This document shows, piece after piece, positions 1-8,440 of a DNA stretch of 64,000 nucleotides. Below the pieces are notes generated by a model. The model was not told the origin of the DNA. It made no database searches and saw only the letters and a program-made list of their open reading frames with translations. The first letter of the stretch is position 1. Each line of letters opens with the position of its first letter. A program made the translations under genes and the position numbers. Origin of the DNA: Dyella terrae (GTDB lineage: Bacteria; Pseudomonadota; Gammaproteobacteria; Xanthomonadales; Rhodanobacteraceae); NCBI RefSeq assembly GCF_004322705.1, contig NZ_SIZZ01000001.1:124001-188000 (forward strand), written 5' to 3'.

Positions 1-20
1 CTGGAATTCGCACCACTCGG

Positions 21-503
21 TTAGTGGTGCGCGTGATCCATCGGTGCGTCGGCAGCGTCAACCGTATTGGCCGGCTTGGCATCGAAATCCGTCACCAGCG
101 TGCTGCCGTCGGCGAAGTTCAGGGTGAGGCTCACCTTGTCGCCAACCTTCACCGGCTTGGCGGCATCCATCAGCATCAGGTGGTAGCCACCCGGCGAAAG
201 CGTGGCGGTACCGTGCGCCGGAATCGACAGGCTGTCGACCATTTCCATGCGGCCCATGCCGCCTTCGGTGCTGCTTTTGTGCAGCATGACGTGGCCATAG
301 CTCGCGCTGCTGGCGCCTTTGAGGCTCACCGCGTGATCGGAATGATTCGCCAGCGTGACGTAGCCACCGGCGGGCAGGGTGCCTGGCATGACGCGGATCC
401 ATGCCTGCGACGCCTTGATCTGGTCCGCATCGGCGGCGAATGCGTGCGATGCGAACAAGCTGCCGGCGATCAGCAAACCTGCAAAGAAAGGACGATGCTT
501 CAT
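21..503 (-). CDS. PCu(A)C family periplasmic copper chaperone
   Basis: 160 residues. It binds Cu(I) in the periplasm and hands it on for assembly of the CuA site of cytochrome c oxidase. A Sec signal peptide is visible (MKHRPFF, then a hydrophobic core ending in SHAFA). The mature part has the family copper motif: HVMLHK, followed by several Met residues (GGMGRMEM) and then GGYHLMLM. The protein ends in a short His-rich tail (MDHAHH), which may add metal ligands. The ATG at 503 is chosen because the signal peptide starts there; the frame stays open upstream but runs over the Sco gene. The gene begins 4 bp after the Sco stop, so the two are very probably cotranscribed. Confidence 0.93.
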   Translation of the reverse strand: MKHRPFFAGLLIAGSLFASHAFAADADQIKASQAWIRVMPGTLPAGGYVTLANHSDHAVSLKGASSASYGHVMLHKSSTEGGMGRMEMVDSLSIPAHGTATLSPGGYHLMLMDAAKPVKVGDKVSLTLNFADGSTLVTDFDAKPANTVDAADAPMDHAHH

Positions 504-507
504 GGGC

Positions 508-1137
508 TCAGGCTCCCTTGTCGAGCAACAGTTGCAGGTCGTGCACGAGGTCGTCCTGCGGATTGGCGGGGGTAGACAGCAGGCGAGCCTTGCCATCGCG
601 ATCAAACAGGTAAAGCGCCGAGCTGTGGCTGACTTCGTACTGCCCGTCGCCCTTGTCCGGTTCGCGCGTGTAGGCCGAGCGATAGCGTTTGCTGAGCGCC
701 TCCACGGCACGAGGCGTACCCGACAGGCCCACGGCACGAGGATCGAAGGCGTTGACGTAAGCGTGCATGATGTCGGGGGTGTCGCGCGCGGGATCGACGC
801 TGACGAACAGAATGCGCACGTTGTCCGCGGCGGGGCCGACCTTGGTGAGGACCTGGTGCAACTGCGCCAGCGTCAGCGGGCAGACATCGGGGCAGTGCGT
901 GTAACCGAAGTAGAGGATGACCACCTTGCCGCGATAGTCCGCACCGCTGACCTCCTTGCCATGGTCATCGACCAGCTTGAAGTCGAGGTCGGGCATGTGG
1001 CCGCTGACATTGGTCAGACGCCAGGGCTGGTCGCCGCGCTGGCAGGCACCGAGCAGGAGCGCGCCCATCATCAGACCAAGCAGGGCGAGCAGGCGGAAGC
1101 GCCGAGAGGGCTTCGTGCGAGAATCATGGGCATTCAT
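508..1137 (-). CDS. SCO1/SenC/PrrC family lipoprotein (copper metallochaperone)
   Basis: 209 residues. Sco proteins are membrane-anchored thioredoxin-fold thiol proteins that work with PCu(A)C to load copper into cytochrome c oxidase subunit II. A lipobox (LLLGAC) puts the lipidated Cys at residue 32. The copper and redox motif CPDVC follows GYTH, and the distal His ligand lies in EVSHSSALYLFD. The length is typical of bacterial Sco. The ATG at 1137 gives a proper lipoprotein signal; longer forms would overlap the divergent DUF423 promoter region. The PCu(A)C gene follows after 4 bp, forming a two-gene copper-delivery operon. Confidence 0.95.
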   Translation of the reverse strand: MNAHDSRTKPSRRFRLLALLGLMMGALLLGACQRGDQPWRLTNVSGHMPDLDFKLVDDHGKEVSGADYRGKVVILYFGYTHCPDVCPLTLAQLHQVLTKVGPAADNVRILFVSVDPARDTPDIMHAYVNAFDPRAVGLSGTPRAVEALSKRYRSAYTREPDKGDGQYEVSHSSALYLFDRDGKARLLSTPANPQDDLVHDLQLLLDKGA

Positions 1138-1189
1138 GGCGCAGAGGATACGACACCCGCGCCCCCTTCGATCCCAGGAGTTGAATCCC

Positions 1190-1573
1190 ATGCGACAACC
1201 TGTCAGTCCGGCCGTGGGAGCGCTCGCGGGCCTGCTGGGTGCCAGCGGCGTGGCACTTGGAGCTTTTGGCGCGCATGCCCTGCAAGGCGTGCTGGATGAA
1301 CGAGGCGTCGAACTGTGGCGTACCGCGGTCAATTACCACTTCTGGCACGCGCTGGCATTTGTACTGGTGGCATTGACGGCTGCCGGGCGCGCACGCTCGG
1401 TGGCATTGGCGGCGTTCGGATGGGGTGTCGTGTTGTTCAGCGGAAGCCTTTACGCCCTGGCGCTGGGCGCGCCGCGGTGGTGCGGTGCCATCACACCCGT
1501 CGGTGGCGTCGCGTTTATCGCGGGATGGCTGGCGCTTGGCCGGGCGCTGACGCGTCGCGCCGGCCAGGAGTGA
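1190..1573 (+). CDS. DUF423 family small membrane protein
   Basis: 127 residues with about four predicted transmembrane segments. The family signature GAFGAHAL follows the first helix, and a second conserved segment (WRTAVNYHFWHALA) leads into helix two. A ribosome-binding site (CAGGAG, 1175-1180) precedes the ATG at 1190, which fixes the start. The function of DUF423/YgdD proteins is unknown. The gene is divergent from the Sco/PCu(A)C pair, with only about 50 bp for both promoters, and its stop abuts the convergent CPBP gene. Confidence 0.9.
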   Translation: MRQPVSPAVGALAGLLGASGVALGAFGAHALQGVLDERGVELWRTAVNYHFWHALAFVLVALTAAGRARSVALAAFGWGVVLFSGSLYALALGAPRWCGAITPVGGVAFIAGWLALGRALTRRAGQE

Positions 1574-1574
1574 T

Positions 1575-2339
1575 TCAGGTCAGCGCCGGTGCTGCGACGT
1601 GCAGCACCAGGTCCGCACAGAAGTGCGCGACCATCGCGTGCTCCAGCCCTCGCCGCCAGTAAAGCAGTCCGCACGCCACGCCGACGATGCCGTTCAGCGC
1701 AAGAATGCGCGTGATGCCCATGGCGTCCAGGGGCAAGCCTGCCGCGATGGCCGCAGGCAAGTGGCCGGCGCCAAACAGCAGGGCCGCCATCACCGCACCG
1801 GTCACGAACATCCATGCCCGCACGTGATGGCCGCGCCATGCGGCCAGCAACCAGACCATCACGCTCATCACGCCGAGCCGGAAGATGATCTCTTCCGCGC
1901 TGCCGCCGTAGAACGAGGCCAGTGCGCCGCGCCAGATCTGCGGTGTGGCGGCCGCGTGTCCCGTCGTGAGCATCCGCGTGTCGATCGCGACGATGACGAC
2001 GCCTGCCACCACGCCTGTAAGTGCTGCCAGCCACCATGAGGTCGCGCGCTGGGGGCGCGGAAGCCGATACACCATGGCCCGCAGCCAAGGCGCGTCCAGA
2101 CCGTATCGGGCGCCGGCGGTGAGGCCGAGCCAGCCGATCAGCCAGCACAGCACGCCCGACTGCAGCGTCTGCGCCGTCACGACGATCCACAGGGGTACGG
2201 GGATCGCCGCGAGCTTTTGTGGCATCAGCGCGGCGACGTAGGGAAACACGGCGAGCGTCGCAAGGCATGCCGCCGCGCCAAGGATCAATGCGAGTCGAAG
2301 ATGCGGGCCATGCACCCGATCGGGTTGCGTCGTGTCCAC
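1575..2339 (-). CDS. CPBP family intramembrane metalloprotease
   Basis: 254 residues from a GTG at 2339, chosen because GAGGT lies 4 nt upstream of it. An in-frame ATG at 2393 would overlap the preceding gene and has no comparable site. The protein has several membrane segments and the three CPBP (Rce1/Abi) motifs in order: EEIIFR (the glutamate pair plus Arg), FGAGHLPA (His) and HFCADL (His/Asp). These residues line the active site of the glutamate intramembrane protease fold. Bacterial CPBP proteins act in bacteriocin self-immunity, surface protein processing or stress signalling; the substrate here is unknown. The gene begins 7 bp after the DUF3887-like gene, so it looks like the last gene of the SPFH run. 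Confidence 0.88.
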   Translation of the reverse strand: MDTTQPDRVHGPHLRLALILGAAACLATLAVFPYVAALMPQKLAAIPVPLWIVVTAQTLQSGVLCWLIGWLGLTAGARYGLDAPWLRAMVYRLPRPQRATSWWLAALTGVVAGVVIVAIDTRMLTTGHAAATPQIWRGALASFYGGSAEEIIFRLGVMSVMVWLLAAWRGHHVRAWMFVTGAVMAALLFGAGHLPAAIAAGLPLDAMGITRILALNGIVGVACGLLYWRRGLEHAMVAHFCADLVLHVAAPALT

Positions 2340-2346
2340 GATGACC

Positions 2347-2721
2347 TCAGTGGTGGGGCTTGATATAGAAGCCGGCGATCTTGCCGTCGGCACTGCAGCT
2401 CACCTGCGCGTCGATCATGCTGTCGCCGTAGTGAAGGGCGGTCACCACGACCGTGTTTTCCCCGGCCTGATTCGATTGCGCCGGCTCGCGCGCACCGCGC
2501 TCACCGAACTGGGCAGGAATGGCTTGCCAGGCTTCGCTCAGCTTGTCGGTGGTCAGGCGGGACTTCATCGTGTCATTGAAGTCCACGGTGGCGGCAGGAT
2601 AGTCGCCGCGGTCCAGCGCATCGAGCATGCGCGCGCTGGCGCTTTCACAGGCATTTTCTGCTGTCGCCGGAAACGTCGTTACAGTGAAAAGCAATAAGGC
2701 GAACCACGTGACGCGTTGCAT
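2347..2721 (-). CDS. Secreted DUF3887-like protein
   Basis: 124 residues with a signal peptide ending at PATAEN. The mature part is a small alpha/beta domain: a first helix (SARMLDALDRGDYPAATVDFND), then a segment predicted as KLSEAWQAIPAQFG, then beta strands ending in GFYIKPHH. This layout is typical of DUF3887 and related NTF2-like periplasmic domains. No catalytic residues are evident and the function is unknown. It lies 28 bp after the ribbon-helix-helix gene and just ahead of the CPBP protease, so it is probably part of the same operon. Confidence 0.75.
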   Translation of the reverse strand: MQRVTWFALLLFTVTTFPATAENACESASARMLDALDRGDYPAATVDFNDTMKSRLTTDKLSEAWQAIPAQFGERGAREPAQSNQAGENTVVVTALHYGDSMIDAQVSCSADGKIAGFYIKPHH

Positions 2722-2749
2722 GAAGCCATCCCCTGTTTGATGTCGTCGA

Positions 2750-2941
2750 TCAGTCGGTTTCGTCGTCTTCCACGGGCGCGCTGTTGCGAGATTTCATGCG
2801 TCCGTTTTTGCGCAGCGCCTCGCGCAGCACGTATTCGATCTGTGCGTTGACGCTGCGCAACTCGTCGTCGGCCCAGCGCTGCACGGCTTCGAGCACGGTG
2901 GCACTGATGCGCAACGGGTAGGCTTTCTTCTCGTTGCTCAT
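2750..2941 (-). CDS. Ribbon-helix-helix (Arc-like) DNA-binding protein
   Basis: 63 residues. The N-terminal strand (KKAYPLRIS) carries alternating residues as in the RHH DNA-contacting ribbon. It is followed by helix one (ATVLEAVQRWADDE) and helix two (VNAQIEYVLREALRKNG), whose NAQIEYVLREAL pattern is typical of Arc/MetJ-type dimers. The tail is acidic (VEDDETD). Such proteins are usually autorepressors. The gene lies 73 bp after the SPFH gene on the same strand, and a perfect dyad upstream of that gene (3918-3934) is a candidate binding site. No toxin partner is adjacent, so a toxin-antitoxin role is not favoured. Confidence 0.82.
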   Translation of the reverse strand: MSNEKKAYPLRISATVLEAVQRWADDELRSVNAQIEYVLREALRKNGRMKSRNSAPVEDDETD

Positions 2942-3014
2942 GCGCGCCCACCCGTGGCCCGAGGCGAGTCCATTGATGTGTGTGCGTTCGTGCAGCGCCG
3001 ATCCATGCGGTCGC

Positions 3015-3887
3015 TCAACCGCCGTAGAGCGTGCCGGTGTTCACCACCGGCTGGGTGGCGCGATCGCCACACAGCACGACCAGCAGGTTGCTGACCATCG
3101 CCGCGCGACGTTCCTCGTCCAGTTCGACCACGCCTTGTTCCTTGAGGCGATCGAGCGCCATGGCAACCATGCCGACGGCACCTTCGACGATCCGCTCGCG
3201 TGCCGCGACGATCGCATTGGCCTGCTGTCGCTGCAGCATCGCCTGGGCGATCTCCTGGGCGTAGGCAAGGTGGCTGATGCGCGCTTCGATCACCTCGACA
3301 CCCGCCTGGTTGAGGCGTGCCTGGATCTCATCGCGCAGGTGGTTGTTGATGACTTCCCCGTGGCTGCGCAAGGCGGGCTGGCCGTCGTTGTGCGCGTCGT
3401 ACGGGTAGTTCTGGGCCATCTGGCGCAGGGCGGATTCGCTCTGGATCTGGACGAAGTTTTCGTAATCGTCCACGCGGAAAACGGCCTCCGCGGTATCGAC
3501 CACCTGCCATACGACCACCGAAGCGATCTCGATCGGATTGCCGTCGCTGTCGTTGACCTTCAGCTTGCCGCTTTCGAAGTTGCGCACGCGCAGAGATACG
3601 CGGCCGCGGCTATAGAAAGGGTTGGTCCAGCGCAGGCCTTCGAAGCGCACGGTGCCGGCGTACTTGCCGAACAACTGCATGACCTGGCCTTCGTTGGGGG
3701 CGACCTGGAAGAAGCCTTTGCAGGCGAAACCCAGCAACACGAACAGCACGATGCCTGCGAAAAATGTCCCGGGGGCGCTTTCTGGCCGGCCGGCGGAAAG
3801 AATCAATGCCAGTGCGCCGGCGCCGATCAACAGGCAGACGACAATGGTGGGAATACCTGCAACTGAAAAACCTTGACGTTCGTTCAT
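3015..3887 (-). CDS. SPFH/Band 7 domain membrane protein
   Basis: 290 residues. Two N-terminal hydrophobic segments (about residues 10-30 and 40-58) are followed by an SPFH/prohibitin-type domain beginning near [19 protein letters not shown]. Next comes a helical region with [17 protein letters not shown] and AREIV-like repeats, which in the family drives oligomerisation. SPFH proteins organise membrane microdomains or scaffold proteases. It heads a same-strand run with RHH, DUF3887-like and CPBP genes. The Shine-Dalgarno GGGAGG, 7 nt before the ATG, is buried in a perfect hairpin (separate entry), so translation may be controlled. Confidence 0.9.
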   Translation of the reverse strand: MNERQGFSVAGIPTIVVCLLIGAGALALILSAGRPESAPGTFFAGIVLFVLLGFACKGFFQVAPNEGQVMQLFGKYAGTVRFEGLRWTNPFYSRGRVSLRVRNFESGKLKVNDSDGNPIEIASVVVWQVVDTAEAVFRVDDYENFVQIQSESALRQMAQNYPYDAHNDGQPALRSHGEVINNHLRDEIQARLNQAGVEVIEARISHLAYAQEIAQAMLQRQQANAIVAARERIVEGAVGMVAMALDRLKEQGVVELDEERRAAMVSNLLVVLCGDRATQPVVNTGTLYGG

Positions 3888-3890
3888 AAG

Positions 3891-3916
3891 ACTTCCTCCC
3901 TGGTTCGGGAGGAAGT
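3891..3916 (-). promoter_or_regulatory. Hairpin sequestering the SPFH Shine-Dalgarno
   Basis: In the leftward mRNA, ACTTCCTCCC and GGGAGGAAGT pair perfectly over 10 bp around a 6-nt loop (GAACCA). The 3' arm contains the Shine-Dalgarno, and CTT then ATG follow directly. This looks like a translational gate, such as an RNA thermometer or a protein-binding site. A terminator for the upstream transglutaminase gene is less likely because there is no T-tract. Confidence 0.7.
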
Positions 3917-3917
3917 A

Positions 3918-3934
3918 GATATCAAAGTGATATC
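3918..3934. promoter_or_regulatory. Perfect 17-bp dyad, candidate operator
   Basis: GATATCA-AAG-TGATATC is a perfect inverted repeat in the 62-bp gap upstream of the SPFH gene. Its AT-rich character stands out from the GC-rich surroundings. By position it could be the operator of the ribbon-helix-helix protein encoded next in the run; this is inference. Confidence 0.5.
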
Positions 3935-3949
3935 AGTTGCAAGTGCCGC

Positions 3950-5485
3950 TCACCCGCCGCCGGGACCGCCCAGGCTTCCGCCGCGCACGCCGGGGCTGCC
4001 CGCTGTCTGCATCTGGGGTGGCGTGGGCGCCATCAGCTCACCGGCTGACCAGACGTCCGAGATCTGGAGCGCGTTGAAAAGCTCGGTGGCCGAGAAGAAT
4101 CGCCACGGATCGCCGTCGCCCACCGAAAGCGCGATATGAGTCATGTCGAAGCGACGCAGCGCCGCGTCATAGCTTTGCCAGCGACCATCGACCCAGGCCT
4201 GCACCCAGGCATGGGGGAGGAAGACGCGGGAAGCACCGCCGTAGCGATCGGCGTAAACCATGCCGGTCACGACACGCGCGGGGATGCCTTGCGAACGCGC
4301 CAAGGCCGCCAGCAGGACGGCGTATTCGGTGCAATCACCCTGGCGCGAGTTGAGCACTTCCAGTGCCGATGCATAGCCCACGTCGAGGCCGTGCTGGTTG
4401 ATATATCGGCTGACAAACAGGCGCAGGAGGCGCATGCGTTGCCGGTTCGATGTGGCGTTGCCCACCGCTTCGGCGGCGACCGATCGGATGGCCGGTGCGT
4501 CCGATTGCAGCCAGGCATTGGCTTGCGTGTCGTCCGACGTCGGTCCTGCTTCGCCGCCCGCGAACGGCATCCCGACGTCGATGTAGTAGTCCCCGTTGCC
4601 CAGCGGAGTGATCCGCTGTTCATCGGTCTGGATGAATGGCTCGGCTATGTTGCCCTTGACGTGCACTTTGTAGCGCAGGAAATCCCTGCGCAGGTTCGAG
4701 GTCAACGGTCGCGGCGAATCGACCATCGCGGCGCGGAACATATCCACGTCCTGCACCGGTGCCGTGGCGCAGGCTTCGCTGCAGGCCTGCATTTCCAGCT
4801 GGCGCCCGAGCATCGAGATGATGCCCCGTCGCGCACGTCCTTCATGGTCCAGCCACAGGTCGAGGATCTGGTCACCGCGTGCCTGGTGCAGTCGCTGGCG
4901 CTGGTGGCTGAGCGTTTCCGTTCCATCGGGCAACTGCACCTGTTCGTTGCCGATGACTTCGATGCTGACGTCCATGACGCTCTGGGTCGCCGGGTCGAAC
5001 ATCTGCAGCGGATAGGTTGTGCCGGGATGGGCACTGGCCGCCATCATGGCTTTGCGTTGCCCTTCATTGAGCACTGCACCGGCGGGCCATGCAATGACGG
5101 CGTCGCGGCGTGCGCCGCCCACGATGGTTTCCACCTGGAAGGTGCCATCGGCCTGTCGCTTGCCTTCGACCGTACTTTCCATGGCCGAGAGGCGGGTGCG
5201 GGTGCCGAAGCCCAGCGGCTTGCTGTCGTCGGACTCCAGGCTGCTGATGACGTTACTCAACGGGATGCTCGTCCCGTTTCGATTGAGCATGATGGAAAGG
5301 GTTTGTGTGGTGCTGATGGTGTCGCCGGCATAGACACGGTCGATACGCAGGCTGCCGATCTTGCGGCCGCCCAGCAACACGGTCATCCAGTTGGTTTCGG
5401 TCCTGGGCGTGGCCGGCTGGGCCTGAACGCAGGTCAAGGGGCACAGCACCAGCACCAGCAAGAGCGTGGCGAGTAAACGGCGCAT
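3950..5485 (-). CDS. Periplasmic transglutaminase-like protein
   Basis: 511 residues with a clear Sec signal peptide (MRRLLATLLLVLVLCP, ending near CVQAQ). The ATG at 5485 is chosen because the signal starts there, although the frame is open to 5731. The C-terminal third is a transglutaminase-like cysteine-protease fold. It has a catalytic Cys in GDCTEYAVLLAALARSQG, a His in LPHAWVQAW and an Asp in SYDAAL. The N-terminal ~300 residues form a beta-rich region without an obvious assignment. The extreme C-terminus is Gly/Pro-rich (GGSLGGPGGG). Such proteins are thought to process peptides or cross-links; the substrate here is unknown. It lies 62 bp upstream of the SPFH gene on the same strand. 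Confidence 0.88.
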   Translation of the reverse strand: MRRLLATLLLVLVLCPLTCVQAQPATPRTETNWMTVLLGGRKIGSLRIDRVYAGDTISTTQTLSIMLNRNGTSIPLSNVISSLESDDSKPLGFGTRTRLSAMESTVEGKRQADGTFQVETIVGGARRDAVIAWPAGAVLNEGQRKAMMAASAHPGTTYPLQMFDPATQSVMDVSIEVIGNEQVQLPDGTETLSHQRQRLHQARGDQILDLWLDHEGRARRGIISMLGRQLEMQACSEACATAPVQDVDMFRAAMVDSPRPLTSNLRRDFLRYKVHVKGNIAEPFIQTDEQRITPLGNGDYYIDVGMPFAGGEAGPTSDDTQANAWLQSDAPAIRSVAAEAVGNATSNRQRMRLLRLFVSRYINQHGLDVGYASALEVLNSRQGDCTEYAVLLAALARSQGIPARVVTGMVYADRYGGASRVFLPHAWVQAWVDGRWQSYDAALRRFDMTHIALSVGDGDPWRFFSATELFNALQISDVWSAGELMAPTPPQMQTAGSPGVRGGSLGGPGGG

Positions 5486-5587
5486 GTTCGATTCCGTTGG
5501 GGACGGTTCAGGTACAGTTGATGCCGAGTTTGCCCTGACGTCAATGCGCACTGCAACGTAGCTGTCATGAAGCCTGCGAACCCAGGC

Positions 5588-5616
5588 GGGACAGGGCCCC
5601 GGCCGCCTTCTACAAT
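5588..5616 (+). promoter_or_regulatory. Candidate sigma-70 promoter of purT
   Basis: GGGACA (5588-5593) and TACAAT (5611-5616) are separated by 17 bp, about 30 bp ahead of the purT start. The -10 matches five of six consensus bases and the -35 about half. The assignment is by inspection only. Confidence 0.45.
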
Positions 5617-5645
5617 GCCGCTTTGCCTGCTCCGGGACCCCCACG

Positions 5646-6827
5646 ATGAAACCCTTTGGAACCCCCCATTCCGGCCATGCGCTGCGCGTTCTGCTGCTGG
5701 GCTCGGGTGAGCTGGGCAAGGAAGTTGCCATTGAACTGCAGCGCCTGGCCGTGGAAGTGATCGCCGTGGACCGCTATGCCAACGCCCCTGCCATGCAGGT
5801 GGCGCATCGCAGCCACGTGATCGACATGCTCGACGGCGCGGCGCTGCGTGCCCTGATCGAGCAGGAACGCCCCGACCTGGTGGTTCCCGAAATCGAGGCG
5901 ATCCATACGCCGACCCTCGTGACGATGGAAGAGGAAGGCCTCAAGGTCATTCCCACGGCGCGCGCCGCCTGGCTGACGATGGATCGCGAAGGCATCCGTC
6001 GCCTGGCGGCCGAAGAGCTGGGCCTGCCGACGTCGCGCTACCGCTTTTGCGACAGCGACGAGGAGTACCGCGCCGCGGCCGCCGAGATCGGATTCCCCTT
6101 CGTCATCAAGCCGGTCATGAGTTCATCGGGCAAGGGCCAGAGCGTGGTCCGTGGCGACGCCGACCTGCAGCATGCGTGGGACTACGCCCAGTCAGGCGGA
6201 CGCGCTGGCAAGGGCCGCGTGATCGTCGAGGGCTTTGTCGATTTCGACTACGAAATCACCATGCTCACCGTGCGCCACAAAGACGGCACCAGCTTCTGCG
6301 CGCCCATTGGCCATCGCCAGGAAGATGGTGACTACCGCGAATCCTGGCAGCCACAGCCGATGAGTGACGCCGCGCTGGCCGAAGCACAGCGACAGGCTGA
6401 CGCCATCACGGCGGGCCTGGGTGGATGGGGCGTGTTTGGCGTCGAGTTCTTCGTCAAGGGCGATGCGGTGATCTTTTCGGAAGTCAGCCCGCGTCCGCAC
6501 GACACTGGCCTTGTCACGCTTATTTCGCAGGACCTGTCCGAGTTTGCGTTGCATGCTCGCGCCATTCTGGGTTTGCCGATTCCCGCGATTCGCCAGTGCG
6601 GGCCATCGGCGTCATGCGCCGTCCTGGTCGAAGGCGACGGTGAAGCGCCGCGCTACCACGGTGTCGCCGAAGCGCTGGCTGAGCCGGATACGCAGCTGCG
6701 CATCTTCGGCAAGCCCGCCGTGAAAGGACGCCGTCGCATGGCCGTCACCCTGGCGCGCGACGAAAGCATCGAGTCGGCCAAGGCCAGGGCGATGCGTGCC
6801 GCGGGCAAGATCAGCGTGACCTTCTGA
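5646..6827 (+). CDS. purT: Formate-dependent phosphoribosylglycinamide formyltransferase
   Basis: 393 residues, matching the usual ~392. PurT makes formyl-GAR from GAR, formate and ATP in step three of purine synthesis, as the folate-independent alternative to PurN. The N-terminal nucleotide-binding part has [18 protein letters not shown], and EIEAI follows. The ATP-grasp core shows [17 protein letters not shown] (the glycine-rich loop) and [14 protein letters not shown]. The metal-binding acidic residues lie in [24 protein letters not shown]. The ATG lies 6 bp after a CCGGGACCCCC stretch. It forms a single-gene unit ahead of the glutamate-synthase-like gene. Confidence 0.97.
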   Translation: MKPFGTPHSGHALRVLLLGSGELGKEVAIELQRLAVEVIAVDRYANAPAMQVAHRSHVIDMLDGAALRALIEQERPDLVVPEIEAIHTPTLVTMEEEGLKVIPTARAAWLTMDREGIRRLAAEELGLPTSRYRFCDSDEEYRAAAAEIGFPFVIKPVMSSSGKGQSVVRGDADLQHAWDYAQSGGRAGKGRVIVEGFVDFDYEITMLTVRHKDGTSFCAPIGHRQEDGDYRESWQPQPMSDAALAEAQRQADAITAGLGGWGVFGVEFFVKGDAVIFSEVSPRPHDTGLVTLISQDLSEFALHARAILGLPIPAIRQCGPSASCAVLVEGDGEAPRYHGVAEALAEPDTQLRIFGKPAVKGRRRMAVTLARDESIESAKARAMRAAGKISVTF

Positions 6828-6918
6828 GGCGACGGCGGGCGATGGTCGCCCGCCTCTCACGCCCTGCACCTGACCTGTGCGAGCATCGTCCCTGGAAACG
6901 TGACGAGAGGCTCCGCAC

Positions 6919-8436
6919 ATGCAGACATCCGCGTTCGCCCACTGGCTCGTGGTCCTGGTGGAAACCCTGGCAGCGCTGTTCATCGTGCTGCTGGTGGTGA
7001 CGATCATGGTGGTGATGGTGGTGTGGCTTGTGGACCGCAACCAGACCGGCAATTCGGTCTTGCGCAATTTCCCCGTCATCGGACACTTTCGCTACTGGTT
7101 CCTGCATCTGGGCGAGTTCTTCCGTCAGTACCTGTATTCCAGCGACCGCGAAGAAATGCCGTTCAATCGCGCGCAACGCACCTGGGTGTATCGCGCGGCC
7201 AAGAACGTGGACAACACCAACGCCTTCGGCTCAAGTCGCGACTTGCGCGCCGAGGGCGTGCCATTTTTTGTCAATGCGCCGTTTCCATCGCTGGGCGAAA
7301 AGCATGTCGAGCCCCGCCCAGTGGTGCTGGGGCCTTACACGCGCGAACCGTATGCGCATGCCGCCTTCTTCAATATTTCTGCGATGAGCTTCGGAGCGCT
7401 GTCCGCGCCGGCGGTCAGGGCGCTTTCCATGGGTGCGGCCAAGGCGGGCATCTGGATGGATACCGGTGAAGGCGGCCTGGCGCCGTATCACCTGGAGGGT
7501 GGCTGCGACATCGTGTTCGAGATTGGCACGGCCAAATACGGTGTGCGTACCGCGGATGGCAAGCTGGACGATGCCAAGTTGCTGGCCATCTGTGCCCACA
7601 AACAGGTGAAGATGGTCAGCATCAAGCTGGGGCAAGGCGCCAAGCCCGGTATGGGTGGCCTGTTGCCGGGCGTAAAGGTGACGCCGGAAATTGCCGAGAT
7701 TCGCGGCATCCCCGTCGGCGAGGATTCGCAGAGTCCCAATCGCCATCTCGACATCGGCAATGTCACCGAGCTGATGGATGCGATCGCGCATATTCGCGAC
7801 CTCAGCGGCAAGCCCACGGGGTTCAAGGCCGTGTTCGGTGGCATGGACTGGATTGACGATCTCTGCGCCATCGTTCATCAGCGCGGCATCGAGAGTGCAC
7901 CGGATTTCATCATCGTCGATGGGTCGGAAGGCGGCACCGGCGCTGCACCCCAGACCTTGATGGAAGGCGTCGGCCTGCCGCTGCGCGAGTCGTTGCCGGC
8001 CCTGGTCGACACGTTGATCCGCCAGGGGCTGCGCGATCGCATCAAAGTGATTTGCTCAGGTAAGTGCATTACGGCTTACGACGTGGCGTGGGCCTTGTCG
8101 ATGGGCGCGGATTTCGTCAACTCGGCGCGTGGCTTCATGCTGGCGCTGGGATGCATCCAGTCGCTGCAGTGCAATCGCAACACATGCCCGACGGGCATCA
8201 CCACGCAGAACCCGAAGCTGCAGCGTGGGCTCGTGGTCATGGACAAGAGCGAGCGCGTCGCGCACTACGCCATGAATGTCATGCATGAAGTCGGGATGAT
8301 TGCGCACAGTTGCGGCGTCGACGAACCACGTCAGCTTGATCGCACGCATTGCCGCGTCGTTGGCGACGACGGCGTGTCGGTGCCGCTGATCAAGCTGTTT
8401 CCGTATCCGGACGCGAAGAGGGAAGTCGGGAGCTGA
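6919..8436 (+). CDS. Membrane-anchored FMN-binding glutamate synthase family protein
   Basis: 505 residues. The N-terminus has one strong transmembrane helix (about residues 9-36, rich in Val/Leu/Met). The rest resembles the FMN/Fe-S domain of the GltB large subunit without the glutaminase or GXGXG domains. Visible motifs are PGMGGLLPGVKVTPEIA, a GGTGAAPQ loop for flavin phosphate, and the 3Fe-4S cysteines in C-x5-C-x4-C (CIQSLQCNRNTC). Stand-alone proteins of this kind are common in proteobacteria, but their reaction is not established. The start fits a GAGAGG site about 10 bp upstream. A convergent bpt gene follows within 5 bp. Confidence 0.9.
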   Translation: MQTSAFAHWLVVLVETLAALFIVLLVVTIMVVMVVWLVDRNQTGNSVLRNFPVIGHFRYWFLHLGEFFRQYLYSSDREEMPFNRAQRTWVYRAAKNVDNTNAFGSSRDLRAEGVPFFVNAPFPSLGEKHVEPRPVVLGPYTREPYAHAAFFNISAMSFGALSAPAVRALSMGAAKAGIWMDTGEGGLAPYHLEGGCDIVFEIGTAKYGVRTADGKLDDAKLLAICAHKQVKMVSIKLGQGAKPGMGGLLPGVKVTPEIAEIRGIPVGEDSQSPNRHLDIGNVTELMDAIAHIRDLSGKPTGFKAVFGGMDWIDDLCAIVHQRGIESAPDFIIVDGSEGGTGAAPQTLMEGVGLPLRESLPALVDTLIRQGLRDRIKVICSGKCITAYDVAWALSMGADFVNSARGFMLALGCIQSLQCNRNTCPTGITTQNPKLQRGLVVMDKSERVAHYAMNVMHEVGMIAHSCGVDEPRQLDRTHCRVVGDDGVSVPLIKLFPYPDAKREVGS

Positions 8437-8440
8437 CGGC

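Noticed and set aside
2750-2941. Ribbon-helix-helix gene as half of a toxin-antitoxin pair
   Set aside because: No RelE/ParE/HicA-like toxin is adjacent; neighbours are membrane and secreted proteins.
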